Assembly (NCBI GenBank): GCA_963665595.2
Contig: CAXXJK010000005.1
Coordinates: forward strand, 62,001 to 126,000
Reading direction: 5' to 3'
DNA length: 64,000 nucleotides
From: G963665595 sp963665595
Lineage (GTDB): Bacteria; Actinomycetota; Coriobacteriia; Coriobacteriales; CADBOM01
This document shows positions 25,441 through 34,758 of this stretch, piece by piece (the first letter of the stretch is position 1; each line of letters begins with the position of its first letter). The translations under genes were made by a program, and so were the position numbers. The notes beneath the pieces were generated by a model. That model made no database searches, was not told the origin of the DNA, and saw only the letters and a list, made by a program, of their open reading frames with translations.

Positions 25441-27285
25441 ATGTTGTACTATAGAATTTACCGTATTGTGGAAGAGATTGTATTAGAAATAGTGAATGAA
25501 CTTAAGAGGGGGCGTCATCTCGATGACAAGCTCCTTGCAAAGATCATCCACAAACACGATAAACGTCTTGACGATAAGACGCAACATTACTCCAAGAAGA
25601 GGTTGTTGCCCTACTATCTCAAGGTAAAAGAATCGGACTCTGAGCGGTGGGATAGCTGGGATGTCGATGCAGCCATAGAACAACAGCTGCTTCAGATATT
25701 GCAGATGAAGCCACGACGCACGGCTTCAGGGGTCGCCACGATCACGGTCATAACAAAGCCGTGGAAGTGCTCAAGTGACTGCCTGTATTGTCCTAACGAT
25801 CTGCGGATGCCAAAAAGCTATCTGAGCGATGAGCCTGCCTGCCAGCGTGCTGAGAGAAACTACTTCGATCCCTACTTACAGGTGGTTTCACGCGTACGTG
25901 CGTTGACACAGATGGGCCATGTCACCGATAAAATAGAGCTTATCGTTTTGGGCGGCACCTGGAGCGATTACCCGTCTGGGTATCAGACCTGGTTTGTTAC
26001 AGAGCTATTTAGGGCTTTAAACGATGGCATTGACTCCGAGGAGCATGCTAAGGCAAAGCGCGATTTCTACAAACGCGCAGGAGTCAGTAATCGTGAAGAA
26101 GAGTTGCAGGTCTTTGCCCAAGAGAAGCAGCGGGAAGTAAACAGCGGCTCTCTTACCTATAATCAGGCAGTGGAGCAACTGTATGGTAGCAGTCAGGCCT
26201 GGCAAAGCGTTGCCGCTGAGCAGGTGTCTGGTCTTGATGAGCTGGCCCGACAGCACCGCATCAATGAGACAGCTCAGCACCGGGTGGTGGGGCTGGTCAT
26301 CGAGACGCGCCCCGATGCTATCACCAGCGAGAGCCTCACACTCTTGCGTTGTCTGGGCTGTACCAAGATTCAGATGGGTATTCAGAGCCTTGACCCGACT
26401 ATCCTCAGATTGAATAATCGCGGCATTAGCCTTGAGAGAATTCAGCAGGCATTTGAGTTGCTGAGACTATTCGGTTTCAAGATTCACACGCATGTTATGC
26501 TGAACCTCTATGGCTCTTCTCCGGAAAAGGATAAGCAGGACTATAAACGTTTGGTGAGCGAGAAGCCCTATCTGCCTGATGAAGTGAAGCTCTACCCGTG
26601 TTCCCTTGTGGGGGGAACAAAATTGTGCGCGCATAATGACGATGGTACCTGGCAGCCCTATGGCGAAGAAGAGCTGCTTGATACTCTTATTACCGATACG
26701 CTCAATACGCCGCCGTTCATCAGGATTTCGCGGATGATTAGAGACATCTCTGCTCATAGTATTTTGACGGGAAATAAGAAGACAAATCTCAGGCAACTGG
26801 TGGAGAGAGGCATTGAGACGGCGGGCAAAAGTGATTGCATAGAGGAGATACGCTACCGGGAAATCAGCACGAACGAGACCGATATTGCGCGTCTTGCATT
26901 GGTGAATCTTTCGTACGAGACGACCGTTGCAGATGAATATTTTTTGCAATGGGTGACTTCCCAAAACAGGATTGCCGGATTTTTGCGTTTGTCTTTGCCG
27001 AGAGAAGAGTATGTACGCGAGCATCAAGATGAACTTCCCGTTCAACCCTACGAAGCGATGATCCGGGAAGTCCATGTGTACGGCAAGGTCGCGGGATTAC
27101 ATGCAACCGGTGAAAACGCTCAACACCTGGGGCTCGGCAAGCAGCTTATCAAGGCTGCGTGCGCTATTGCAAAAGACCGTGGCTATCAGGCGGTTAACGT
27201 TATTAGTTCGGTTGGGACACGTGAATATTATCGCGGTCTTGGCTTTGCAGATAATGGTCTCTACCAGCAGAAGAGGCTCCCCTAA
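25441..27285 (+). CDS. elp3: Elp3 family tRNA uridine-34 carboxymethyl-modifying enzyme (radical SAM + GNAT)
   Basis: This 614-residue protein follows the Elp3 plan. An N-terminal tRNA-binding region (LLPYYLKVKESD) precedes the radical SAM domain with Cys110, Cys114 and Cys117 (CSSDCLYCPND). Next come the family's SYLSDEPACQRAERNYFDPYLQ (here 20 residues or fewer per motif) and IELIVLGGTWSDYP. The C-terminal GNAT acetyltransferase carries EVHVYGKVAGLH, QHLGLGKQLIKAA and VGTREYYRGLGF. Eukaryotic and archaeal Elp3 use SAM and acetyl-CoA to make cm5U34. Stand-alone bacterial Elp3 is known but uncommon. A segment of about 60 residues rich in Glu and Gln (about 205-260) sits between the first barrel strands. 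The start is unsure: ATG 25441 lacks a good RBS, and GTG 25468 or 25492 are alternatives. Confidence 0.9.
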   Translation: MLYYRIYRIVEEIVLEIVNELKRGRHLDDKLLAKIIHKHDKRLDDKTQHYSKKRLLPYYLKVKESDSERWDSWDVDAAIEQQLLQILQMKPRRTASGVATITVITKPWKCSSDCLYCPNDLRMPKSYLSDEPACQRAERNYFDPYLQVVSRVRALTQMGHVTDKIELIVLGGTWSDYPSGYQTWFVTELFRALNDGIDSEEHAKAKRDFYKRAGVSNREEELQVFAQEKQREVNSGSLTYNQAVEQLYGSSQAWQSVAAEQVSGLDELARQHRINETAQHRVVGLVIETRPDAITSESLTLLRCLGCTKIQMGIQSLDPTILRLNNRGISLERIQQAFELLRLFGFKIHTHVMLNLYGSSPEKDKQDYKRLVSEKPYLPDEVKLYPCSLVGGTKLCAHNDDGTWQPYGEEELLDTLITDTLNTPPFIRISRMIRDISAHSILTGNKKTNLRQLVERGIETAGKSDCIEEIRYREISTNETDIARLALVNLSYETTVADEYFLQWVTSQNRIAGFLRLSLPREEYVREHQDELPVQPYEAMIREVHVYGKVAGLHATGENAQHLGLGKQLIKAACAIAKDRGYQAVNVISSVGTREYYRGLGFADNGLYQQKRLP

Positions 27286-27297
27286 AGGAACCTCTTC
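27270..27297. terminator. Hairpin overlapping the Elp3 stop codon
   Basis: GAAGAGG-C-TCC pairs with GGA-A-CCTCTTC around CCTAAA. It spans the end of elp3 and lies 29 bp before the end of the convergent UroD-like gene, with a short T-run soon after on the plus strand. Confidence 0.6.
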
Positions 27298-27325
27298 GGT
27301 AATGTTTTGCTGAAAATGATGTTCC

Positions 27326-28315
27326 CTAATATATCGGATGTTCCTGGGCCCACTGGCGGCCATACTTCGCGAGTTCGTCGACAACGATAGCATTGTTCCA
27401 CTCACGGAAGCATAGACCATTGGGGATTGCCGGATAGAACCGTCCTGCAGGACAGTAGGTGTCTATGGCACGACGTACTTCAGCTCTGATCCCATCTTCT
27501 GTGATGGCTTCGATATCGACTGCGGGACCGTCGACACCACCGATCATGGCAAGCTTGCCTTGGGTGATTCTCTGAATCTCAACGATATCATTTTGAGGAA
27601 TCACGCCTTGCCAGATATCGACTCCCAGTTCGACCATATCAGTGACAATTGGTTGACAGATGCAATCTGCGTGGTGCATATAGATCATGCCACAATCATG
27701 GATGGTCTGGGCAATTTCTGTCTGGAGCGGTTTTATCATATCGCGCCACACGGCCGGTGGGAGGAATAGATTCTGCTTGCTTCCCCAGTCGTCATGGTAA
27801 AAAATTACGTCAGGATGTATATGCTCAGCGGTCAGCTGTATCTGTTTGATTTTAAAGTCGGCGATCGTACGAAGGAGCGCCTTCATTTCGTCAGGATATT
27901 CGAGGTAATTGCAGAAGGCATCTTCCATGCCCATCAGGAAGTGAGTACGCTCAAACAGACCGGCTGCGCAGAGAAAAGAGACGAAGTATTGGCTACGGTC
28001 TACTTCTGAGGCTATCTTTTCAGCCAAAGTCCAGTCGAGATCATCTAGTGAGGGAATGGTGAGATAGTCTTCCCAGTGTTCAATGTCTTTGATAACGATA
28101 TTGTCATCATTGAGGAACGGATGCGCGCCCGGTGCATCGGGGGGAAACACTTTGACGGTACCCCATGCGTCAGCATGTTCCTTACCGTCTTGAGGGATCA
28201 TATCGCGTACCATTACGGGGTCGGGAATTATCTTAATGGTATCCATGAAGTCGCCGTAGTAGTCCGGTTGTTCATGATGGTATATGGCCAACGAGTTTTC
28301 GCGTGGGCTGAGCAT
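27326..28315 (-). CDS. Uroporphyrinogen decarboxylase (UroD/MtaA) family protein
   Basis: This 329-residue cytoplasmic TIM-barrel protein belongs to the family that covers haem-pathway UroD and cobamide-dependent methyltransferases such as MtaA and MtbA. It lacks the N-terminal porphyrin-binding signature of true HemE and has instead DVIFYHDDWGSKQNLFLPPAVW and the late HHADCICQPIVTDMVELGVDIWQG segment, whose His and Cys residues could form the zinc site of methyltransferases. This is therefore more likely a corrinoid or methyl-transfer enzyme than HemE. No corrinoid protein is adjacent. The start at ATG 28315 is set by a clear AGGAGG; the open frame extends 24 codons upstream. Convergent with elp3. 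Confidence 0.85.
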   Translation of the reverse strand: MLSPRENSLAIYHHEQPDYYGDFMDTIKIIPDPVMVRDMIPQDGKEHADAWGTVKVFPPDAPGAHPFLNDDNIVIKDIEHWEDYLTIPSLDDLDWTLAEKIASEVDRSQYFVSFLCAAGLFERTHFLMGMEDAFCNYLEYPDEMKALLRTIADFKIKQIQLTAEHIHPDVIFYHDDWGSKQNLFLPPAVWRDMIKPLQTEIAQTIHDCGMIYMHHADCICQPIVTDMVELGVDIWQGVIPQNDIVEIQRITQGKLAMIGGVDGPAVDIEAITEDGIRAEVRRAIDTYCPAGRFYPAIPNGLCFREWNNAIVVDELAKYGRQWAQEHPIY

Positions 28316-28534
28316 GTCCAAACCTCCTATGAAGTGCATTTCACGTTTAATCTTCCAGAGAGATATTGTACACGTCGCGTGGCGCAACGCATAAGCATTG
28401 TGACCCTAAATTGTGCAAGGGACACATCAGATTAGTGCGAATTTCTTCTTTTGAAAGCTTGCGAAGGCTTTAAGCGGCACGCGTGATAAGAAGAAGCAAA
28501 CTCACATGCGAACAGGGTGTCGAGAACTTTGTTT

Positions 28535-30361
28535 TTAGCAATACCATTGTCTCTGTGTGGTATAGAGACGGTAATATTCACCGTGCTGTGCCATAAGTTC
28601 CTCGTGATTGCCGTATTCGACCAGCCGTCCGTCCTTCATGACAGCGATTTTGTCGACCAGTTTGCATAGGCCCACGCGATGCGAAATGATAACGGCGGTC
28701 TTATCTAAGACGATGTCAAGGAATCTTGAGAGTATCTCGGACTCTATGACCGGGTCCAAGGCGCTCGTGGGCTCATCAAGAATGACAAAATCACTTGCAC
28801 GGAAAATGCCCCGTGCGATTGCCAAACGTTGTTTCTGTCCACCGGACAATTCATGGCCTCCAAATTCGCGGCCCAGCACACCGTCGAAACCTCCGTTTGC
28901 CACTAAAGCATCCTCAAGCCCGGTTTCGCGAACTGCTCTCTTAAGACGTTCATCGTCGTAAAGTCCATCAATATCAGAAAGCGCAATATTCTCGCGGAAA
29001 GTCAGACGGTACGTTATAAAATCCTGAGCGATTATCGATACGGATTTGAAGAGGGAGTCTCGCTCGATGAGGGAAACATTGGTGTCGTCATAGTGGATAG
29101 TTCCTTTGTCGGGCGTGTAGATGCCCAAGAGCATTTTCGAAAGCGTTGTTTTCCCACTTCCGTTTTCGCCGAGGATAGCAATTTTTTCACCCTTTTTGAT
29201 TGAGAAGGTCACATCGTCAAGCGCTAAACAGGGAGCTCCGGGGTATGAAAAGGTAACATGATTGATATCGATACTATGTAACAAACCTTCGAAGCAGACA
29301 GAACCTCCCTGCTCTTCCGGCAGATCGAGGAACGTGTAATAGTCGTTGGCATACGAAACGAGCAGGGGCTGTCCACCAAGAGATACCAAAAATGAACGCG
29401 TTTGATTCTGAAGAGACTGAAATGCGCCGATGCATGCCGCAAACAGACCAATGCCGATAGCATTGTTCATAACAAGCTGAAAAGCGAATATAAGGCTCAA
29501 CGCATAGCCAACCAATTTGAGTAGGTCACAGGGTATGAGTGCGTTGACATCTTTTCTTCCCTGCTCATAGATTTCGTCAGTTAATTCATCGCGAATATGT
29601 GACCATTCGTTGCGCAGATACCTCTGCGAATTCATCGCACGCATTTCTTTGACGGCACGGCAATTTGAGAATAGGGAGAACAAGTAATCAACTTTACGGT
29701 TTCTCTTAACCTGTGAGCAGTAGGTTTTATAGAAACTTTTGCCGCGTATGACACGTGCAATAAGATTTGGTGCCACGCTGAAAAGCGATATGACTACGAA
29801 CAAAGGATTGTATCCTCCCAGTACGGCAATCATGGTGACAATACCTACGACGCTTGTGACAAAGAGGCCACCAGACATAAATATCTGCCCGAGCGCACCA
29901 TATTCAAGACAGTGCAGCGCCCGGTCGCGCAGGTCATGTGTTGCGGGGTCCTCATAACTCATAAGGGGTAGGCGCGCCGCCTTTGCTGCAAGCTCGGCGC
30001 GCGCATAGTACATGCATTTTTCGTAGATACCGGTATCGCTGGCGATTCCTGAAACAAACCGGATAATCTCCTTGACCGCAAAGCACACGATGAATAGCAC
30101 GGCAAACAATGCGATTTGAGGAGCAGTGTCAGCCCCGTTTATGTAGGCGCTTGCATTCTGAAATAATGTGGCAAGAATAACAGTCTGCAGTGCAGGGAAA
30201 AGACCATCTACCAAGTAGGCCATAAGCGCGATAATGCCCGTAACGGGCGAGGTCCGCATAACCTGGCGAAATACCTTGCTCATGATCTGAAGCGTGTTGT
30301 ATTTGTTGTCGAGAGTTGACGGTGGTTTGACGCAGCCTCGTCCGATGGGTTGTTTACTCAT
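28535..30361 (-). CDS. ABC exporter half-transporter (membrane domain + ATPase), partner 2
   Basis: This is a protein of about 609 residues. The N-terminal half has about six membrane segments (QVMRTSPVTGIIALMAYLVDGLFPA, then IALFAVLFIVCFAV and others), and the C-terminal ATPase is complete: GENGSGKTTLSKMLLG, HELSGGQKQRLAIARGI, FVILDEPTSALDP and VIISHR. The ATG at 30361 lies within the last codons of the neighbouring ABC gene (eight-base overlap), so I prefer it to the start at 30424. It probably forms a heterodimer with that neighbour. The substrate (peptide, lipid or drug) cannot be told. Confidence 0.9.
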   Translation of the reverse strand: MSKQPIGRGCVKPPSTLDNKYNTLQIMSKVFRQVMRTSPVTGIIALMAYLVDGLFPALQTVILATLFQNASAYINGADTAPQIALFAVLFIVCFAVKEIIRFVSGIASDTGIYEKCMYYARAELAAKAARLPLMSYEDPATHDLRDRALHCLEYGALGQIFMSGGLFVTSVVGIVTMIAVLGGYNPLFVVISLFSVAPNLIARVIRGKSFYKTYCSQVKRNRKVDYLFSLFSNCRAVKEMRAMNSQRYLRNEWSHIRDELTDEIYEQGRKDVNALIPCDLLKLVGYALSLIFAFQLVMNNAIGIGLFAACIGAFQSLQNQTRSFLVSLGGQPLLVSYANDYYTFLDLPEEQGGSVCFEGLLHSIDINHVTFSYPGAPCLALDDVTFSIKKGEKIAILGENGSGKTTLSKMLLGIYTPDKGTIHYDDTNVSLIERDSLFKSVSIIAQDFITYRLTFRENIALSDIDGLYDDERLKRAVRETGLEDALVANGGFDGVLGREFGGHELSGGQKQRLAIARGIFRASDFVILDEPTSALDPVIESEILSRFLDIVLDKTAVIISHRVGLCKLVDKIAVMKDGRLVEYGNHEELMAQHGEYYRLYTTQRQWYC

Positions 30362-32315
30362 ATGCGCACTCACCGTTTCCCTCGGTAGGTTCGTCTTTGA
30401 GATACCACGAACTCTGCAGGGCAAACATATGGTGGTACAGCCCGTTCTTAGACATCAGTCCGGCGTGGCTTCCCTGCTCAACAATCTGTCCTTTGTCGAG
30501 CACGAGAATCTCATCACACATCTTGGCGCTTGCCAGCCGATGAGAGATCATGAGGCAGGCGCGTCGACTCATCACTTCTGCAAAAGAACGATACATGTCA
30601 CTTTCTGCGACGGGGTCAAGTGAAGCGGTAGGCTCATCGAGCACGATAAAGGGGCTATCTGAAACGAGGGCTCGCGCGAGCGCTAGCCGCTGCCACTGTC
30701 CGCCTGAAAGGTCAATGCCGCTGTCAGCTATTTTGCCCAGTTCTGTGTCAAGAGATGTGTTCTCAGCATCAAAACAACTCATGCGTAGCGCGCGCCTAAG
30801 AGCCTCATCGTCGTTCATTTTCTCTAAGGCACCGAGCGCAATGTTTTCCCGTAATGTCAATTCGTAGCGGACAAAATCTTGGAAGATGAAGGCAATCTTT
30901 CTGCTCAGTTGTTCGCTCGGTATTTCCTGAAGAGGCTGTCCGTCAATGGATATCAGCCCGCTTTGAGGTGTATAAAGGCCGCAGAGCAGTTTTACGATGG
31001 TTGATTTTCCTGCACCATTACGTCCGACGAGTGCGATATGGCGTTCGGGCTCAAGTGAAAATGAGACATTATGAAGTATTTGCCGGTTGGTTCCCGGGTA
31101 TGTAAAATCTACCTGTTCAAAACGAATCAGACCAGTATTTTCAGATGTGCAAGCGGCGCGCGCTGCGCTACATACAGGGAGTTTGTCATCAGCCGAGCAC
31201 ACCTTGCCCTGAGCACTTTGAGATAAGGGATCGACTTCCTCAGGCAATGCCATGAATTTTTCGACATGTTGCATCTCAAGCTGAAAGCGCGTGATCTTTG
31301 TGAAGGCCATTTCAAGATTGCTTTTGATTGCAGAGATGGCTTTTGCTGAAGTTACAAGAGAAACAAAAAGCCCCAGCGTTATAGCTCCATTGAGTAACGA
31401 GACTACCGAGATTATCGTCATGATAGCTTGCCAAGCAACAATGAGCGCGTCACCTGCTATGTGAAAGCGTAACGCTCGGATAGCGGTTGTTATACGATCA
31501 GATAACACGCGATCAGCAGTTTTCTTCCACTTGTTTTTGATGTAATCAATCGAACCAAACACTTTGAGTTCATAGAGGGAATGTTTCTCGCTCAGCAATT
31601 CGATGAGATAAGACATTTCGCGATCATCAACTGCTTGTTGTCCCCATAACGCGACCTGCATGCTGATGCCTTTAAACTGAAACCACATGATGAAGACGAG
31701 AACGAAGAATAGTAGAATCGAAAACCAGACAAATACCTGTGCAACAACCAGACAGAGGCCGATGGCGGCAATGGTCGAAGCGATGATATCGGTGATACCT
31801 TGAAAGACGTTGAAAACCCGTCGCTGCGGTTCTCTACCCATTTTTTCAAGTGTATCGTGAATAGAAGGATCTTCAAAATAGGTATAGTCAAGGTTGCAAA
31901 GACGCTCCATAAAGACATCAGTCATCTTCTTGTCTATGTAATGTTGAATGGAAACTACTTGGATCGCACCGATATAGTTGATGTTGTCTGAAAGAAGCGC
32001 TGCTCCCACGAGTAAGGCAATCCACATGACGATAGGCATTATGTCGATGGGTGCGGCAATGTATACGGTGATAGCATCTATCAGCCGCTGAATGAAGAAG
32101 AGCGAAAGAGGTCCCATTGCTGCTGATACTATCTGCTGTGTTATTTTGAAAACCGTAGCAAAAGGCATGATCTGGTACATGATCGTAACAGAATGTGCCG
32201 CTTTTGTTATAGTTGTCAGCGCATTGTCCGCTTGGCGCATCTTAGTCCATTCACGTTGATCTTTTAGATCATGAGGTCGCCAACGAGGCTGCTCGCACGT
32301 ATTATTCTCTATCAA
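30354..32315 (-). CDS. ABC exporter half-transporter (membrane domain + ATPase), partner 1
   Basis: This 653-residue protein has a six-helix membrane half (TIMYQIMPFATVFKIT, MIMPIVMWIALLVGA-like segments, LVVAQVFVWFSILLFFVLVFIMW) and an ATPase half with GRNGAGKSTIVKLLCG, DLSGGQWQRLALARAL, FIVLDEPTASLDP and MISHR. Both ATPase sites of the pair look catalytically intact, unlike many heterodimeric exporters with one degenerate site. The frame opens at a TTG (32315) with no convincing RBS; ATG 32240 (MRQADNAL) is a possible later start. It is divergent from trmO, with 85 bp between them holding both promoters. Confidence 0.9.
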   Translation of the reverse strand: MIENNTCEQPRWRPHDLKDQREWTKMRQADNALTTITKAAHSVTIMYQIMPFATVFKITQQIVSAAMGPLSLFFIQRLIDAITVYIAAPIDIMPIVMWIALLVGAALLSDNINYIGAIQVVSIQHYIDKKMTDVFMERLCNLDYTYFEDPSIHDTLEKMGREPQRRVFNVFQGITDIIASTIAAIGLCLVVAQVFVWFSILLFFVLVFIMWFQFKGISMQVALWGQQAVDDREMSYLIELLSEKHSLYELKVFGSIDYIKNKWKKTADRVLSDRITTAIRALRFHIAGDALIVAWQAIMTIISVVSLLNGAITLGLFVSLVTSAKAISAIKSNLEMAFTKITRFQLEMQHVEKFMALPEEVDPLSQSAQGKVCSADDKLPVCSAARAACTSENTGLIRFEQVDFTYPGTNRQILHNVSFSLEPERHIALVGRNGAGKSTIVKLLCGLYTPQSGLISIDGQPLQEIPSEQLSRKIAFIFQDFVRYELTLRENIALGALEKMNDDEALRRALRMSCFDAENTSLDTELGKIADSGIDLSGGQWQRLALARALVSDSPFIVLDEPTASLDPVAESDMYRSFAEVMSRRACLMISHRLASAKMCDEILVLDKGQIVEQGSHAGLMSKNGLYHHMFALQSSWYLKDEPTEGNGECAYE

Positions 32316-32400
32316 GATTGTAGTGGTTCATAGTACCATGCCTATAAGATAAAGTAAAAAGAGAGAAACGCAGTAAAGGCGGTTCATACAAGGAGGGCGC

Positions 32401-32856
32401 ATGAACATCGAGTTTGATTCAATAGGTATTGTGCATAATGCTGCAAAGACTCAGAGAGATGACTCTTGGGGCGAGACTATTTCGACCATACAACTTGACG
32501 AGCCGTATAGCGCAGGCCTGACAGGGCTTGCTGATTTTTCGCATGTCTTGATTGTCTATTATTTGGATCAGGCGCATTTTGACAAAGATACACATCTCAT
32601 GCGACGACCGCGCAATCGAACGGATATGCCTCTTGTAGGGATATTTGCACAACGCGCAAAGGACCGTCCAAACCCGATTGGTATTACTGCCGTTGAATTG
32701 ATCTCTGCAGAACAAGGCGAATTGGTGGTAAAGGGTCTTGATGCCATCGACGGCACGCCGGTTCTTGATATCAAGCCGTATTTTCCTGAGTACGATGCAA
32801 GAGAACAGGCGGTTATGCCTGAATGGGTGGGCCGGTTGATGGAAGGGTATTTCTAG
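32401..32856 (+). CDS. trmO: tRNA (t6A37) N6-methyltransferase TrmO (TsaA/YaeB family)
   Basis: This 151-residue beta-barrel methyltransferase of the UPF0066 family methylates the N6 of threonylcarbamoyladenosine at position 37 of tRNAs, using SAM. The family signature is visible: IGIVHN at the start, RRPRNRTDMPLVGIFAQRAKDRPNPIGIT (the RPNPIG core) and LDAIDGTPVLDIKPYFPEYD. Length is normal for the short form without the C-terminal domain. AAGGAGG stands just upstream. It is divergent from the ABC exporter pair and ends in a strong hairpin. Confidence 0.92.
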   Translation: MNIEFDSIGIVHNAAKTQRDDSWGETISTIQLDEPYSAGLTGLADFSHVLIVYYLDQAHFDKDTHLMRRPRNRTDMPLVGIFAQRAKDRPNPIGITAVELISAEQGELVVKGLDAIDGTPVLDIKPYFPEYDAREQAVMPEWVGRLMEGYF

Positions 32857-32898
32857 ATTACCCGATAGGACGTATCAGGGCGGGTAATCTAGAAATAC
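32847..32898. terminator. Hairpin at the end of trmO, probable bidirectional terminator
   Basis: GTATTTCTAGATTACCCG (32847-32864) pairs perfectly with CGGGTAATCTAGAAATAC (32881-32898) across a 16-base loop. The left arm contains the trmO stop codon. The right end lies 15 bp before the stop of the convergent HIRAN gene. Confidence 0.75.
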
Positions 32899-32912
32899 CT
32901 CCGAGGCGGTTG

Positions 32913-33242
32913 CTATCTTCGTGCATCGTTAATACGAATCTTTACTTTTATCTGGTGTTCTAAGTGAGCAGTAGTATCAACCTGAATAACGCATGCTTCA
33001 AAAGCATCCGCATAGCCAAAGAACATGAATCTACTGATGAGATCGTTCTTGTCTGCGGGAATATATCCCAGTTTGCAATTCTCATAATAAAGCGCTACGG
33101 CATTGGGGTCGTGTGGGTTTTCTGGTTCAGCTTTCAGGTTGAGAAGGGTGCCTGGCTCAAGTTTCTTAAATACCTTATCACCATCCCAGTAGGTGAAGCC
33201 GGCAATTGAACAGACGAGGAGGCTGCGCGAGGGAGTATACAT
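32913..33242 (-). CDS. Stand-alone HIRAN domain protein
   Basis: This 109-residue protein consists almost entirely of one HIRAN domain: SIAGFTYWDGDKVFKKLEPG, LKAEPENPHDPNAVALYY and LGYIPADKNDLISRF. In larger proteins HIRAN recognises DNA 3' ends at stalled forks or damage. Stand-alone bacterial forms are common and their job is not established. The start at ATG 33242 follows AAAGGGCTC. The neighbours (TrmO convergent, an OFA carrier upstream in the same direction) give no clear context. Confidence 0.85.
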   Translation of the reverse strand: MYTPSRSLLVCSIAGFTYWDGDKVFKKLEPGTLLNLKAEPENPHDPNAVALYYENCKLGYIPADKNDLISRFMFFGYADAFEACVIQVDTTAHLEHQIKVKIRINDARR

Positions 33243-33367
33243 GATGAGCCCTTTCTACGTATGGACGAAGTGTTGCTGCAAGTTTGTATGTAACTCGCAG
33301 CCGGTATCGATAAAGCGATACTATCAAACACTCCGGACATTAATAGTGAAAAGGGCTCAGACCATCG

Positions 33368-34717
33368 TTATGCGCTGATCTCAAAGCCTTCGGCATCCAA
33401 CTGAGGGGCGCCACTTTCTATCTGACGTGCGGCAATTTTGCGCGCTGCGGGAATCGAGATGAGAAGGGCAATGCCCATAATCACGCTGGCTGCCATGACC
33501 ATAATCCATGCGGGAATAAATGAGTGAAATGCGTCAAATATCACACCTGAGACAATAGCCCCGGCGGCAGCCCCAAACATTTCGAAAGCAGTAATGATGC
33601 CGGTTATAGTCCCCAGATCCTTTTTGCCATATTCTTTGACGGCCATGATGGGAGGCGATACCGTACCCATGCAGGTACCAAATCCAAAAAACAGAGAAGC
33701 AAGAATAGGGCCGATGTCGGTGGACGCAAAGCAGAGTGCAATTGCAGAGCACAAGCATGCCGTGGTACCCAGAAGCGTACCGGTCTTCAAACCCCAGCGA
33801 TCATAGATGGCACCAAGGGATATCTTGGCAACAATCACCACGGCGAGATAAAACGCCCAGACATAACCAGCCCAGACGGCTGAGTGTCCACCGGTTACAA
33901 TTTCAGTGCCGCCTAAAACGACTGATGTCATATTCGAAATCGAGTTGGTGATGATGGCGCCGTTGACAATTCCCATCATTACAAACCCTATTATCAGCAT
34001 CCAGAAGCCCCCACTTTTACGTAGTATGCGCCATCCGATGGCTACCGTGACGGCAGTATCAGCTGATTTATCCGCTACTTGTGTTGCTGGTTTGTCAGAG
34101 CCATACGGTACCAGTCCTTTGTCGCTGGGCCTATTCCGAAACGCTATGATTACTAACGGTAGCGCTACTACCAGACAGACAACCGCAAGAAGAAGAAACG
34201 CGGAGCGCCAACCAGAATTCTCAATCATCGAGCTGGTTATAGGGGAGAGGAATACTCCTCCAAACCCTGAGCCACTCAACGCGATGGAAACTGCTAATCC
34301 ACGTTTAAGGGTAAACCAGTTGGCGGTAAGCACTGAGACAAGCAAGCGTGTTCCGGCGATAACGACCATGCCGGCAATGACGCACAGGGCATAGAGTTGC
34401 CACAGTTGCGTTATAAAAGAAAATAATGCGAGAACGAGTGCGCTGGTAGTTACGGTGAATGTACCCAGAACACGCGTGCTGTACTTATCGATGAGTTTGC
34501 CAAATGCAAGCGACGCAAATATGGCGACCACGGTGGTTAGAGAAACTCCCGTATTGAATTGTCCCATCGTGATATTCAAATCTTCGACGATGCGCGATTG
34601 AAACAGGGGTATGCAGTTCACGAATATGGTGTAGCAGGTAGCCATAATGAGGAAGCCTCCTGCGACAATCCACCATCCGTAGAAGAATTTCCCTTTGGTT
34701 TCCTTGACTTCGGCCAT
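33368..34717 (-). CDS. MFS transporter, oxalate/formate antiporter (OFA) family
   Basis: This 449-residue membrane protein has 12 predicted helices. Its first part (FFYGWWIVAGGFLIMATCYTIFVNCIPLF spans helix 1) and the loop FGKLIDKYSTRVLG are typical of the OFA branch of MFS, which carries small mono- and dicarboxylates. A cytoplasmic loop near residues 200-225 and a polar C-terminal tail are present. AGGAG lies before ATG 34717. It is 41 bp from the M20 peptidase gene upstream on the same strand, so the two may be co-transcribed; a carrier plus an amidohydrolase would fit uptake of an acylated or dipeptide-like substrate, which is inference. Confidence 0.88.
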   Translation of the reverse strand: MAEVKETKGKFFYGWWIVAGGFLIMATCYTIFVNCIPLFQSRIVEDLNITMGQFNTGVSLTTVVAIFASLAFGKLIDKYSTRVLGTFTVTTSALVLALFSFITQLWQLYALCVIAGMVVIAGTRLLVSVLTANWFTLKRGLAVSIALSGSGFGGVFLSPITSSMIENSGWRSAFLLLAVVCLVVALPLVIIAFRNRPSDKGLVPYGSDKPATQVADKSADTAVTVAIGWRILRKSGGFWMLIIGFVMMGIVNGAIITNSISNMTSVVLGGTEIVTGGHSAVWAGYVWAFYLAVVIVAKISLGAIYDRWGLKTGTLLGTTACLCSAIALCFASTDIGPILASLFFGFGTCMGTVSPPIMAVKEYGKKDLGTITGIITAFEMFGAAAGAIVSGVIFDAFHSFIPAWIMVMAASVIMGIALLISIPAARKIAARQIESGAPQLDAEGFEISA

Positions 34718-34758
34718 GATGTTCTCCTAGAAATTTAATTGCCGGTATGAGTGAAATG

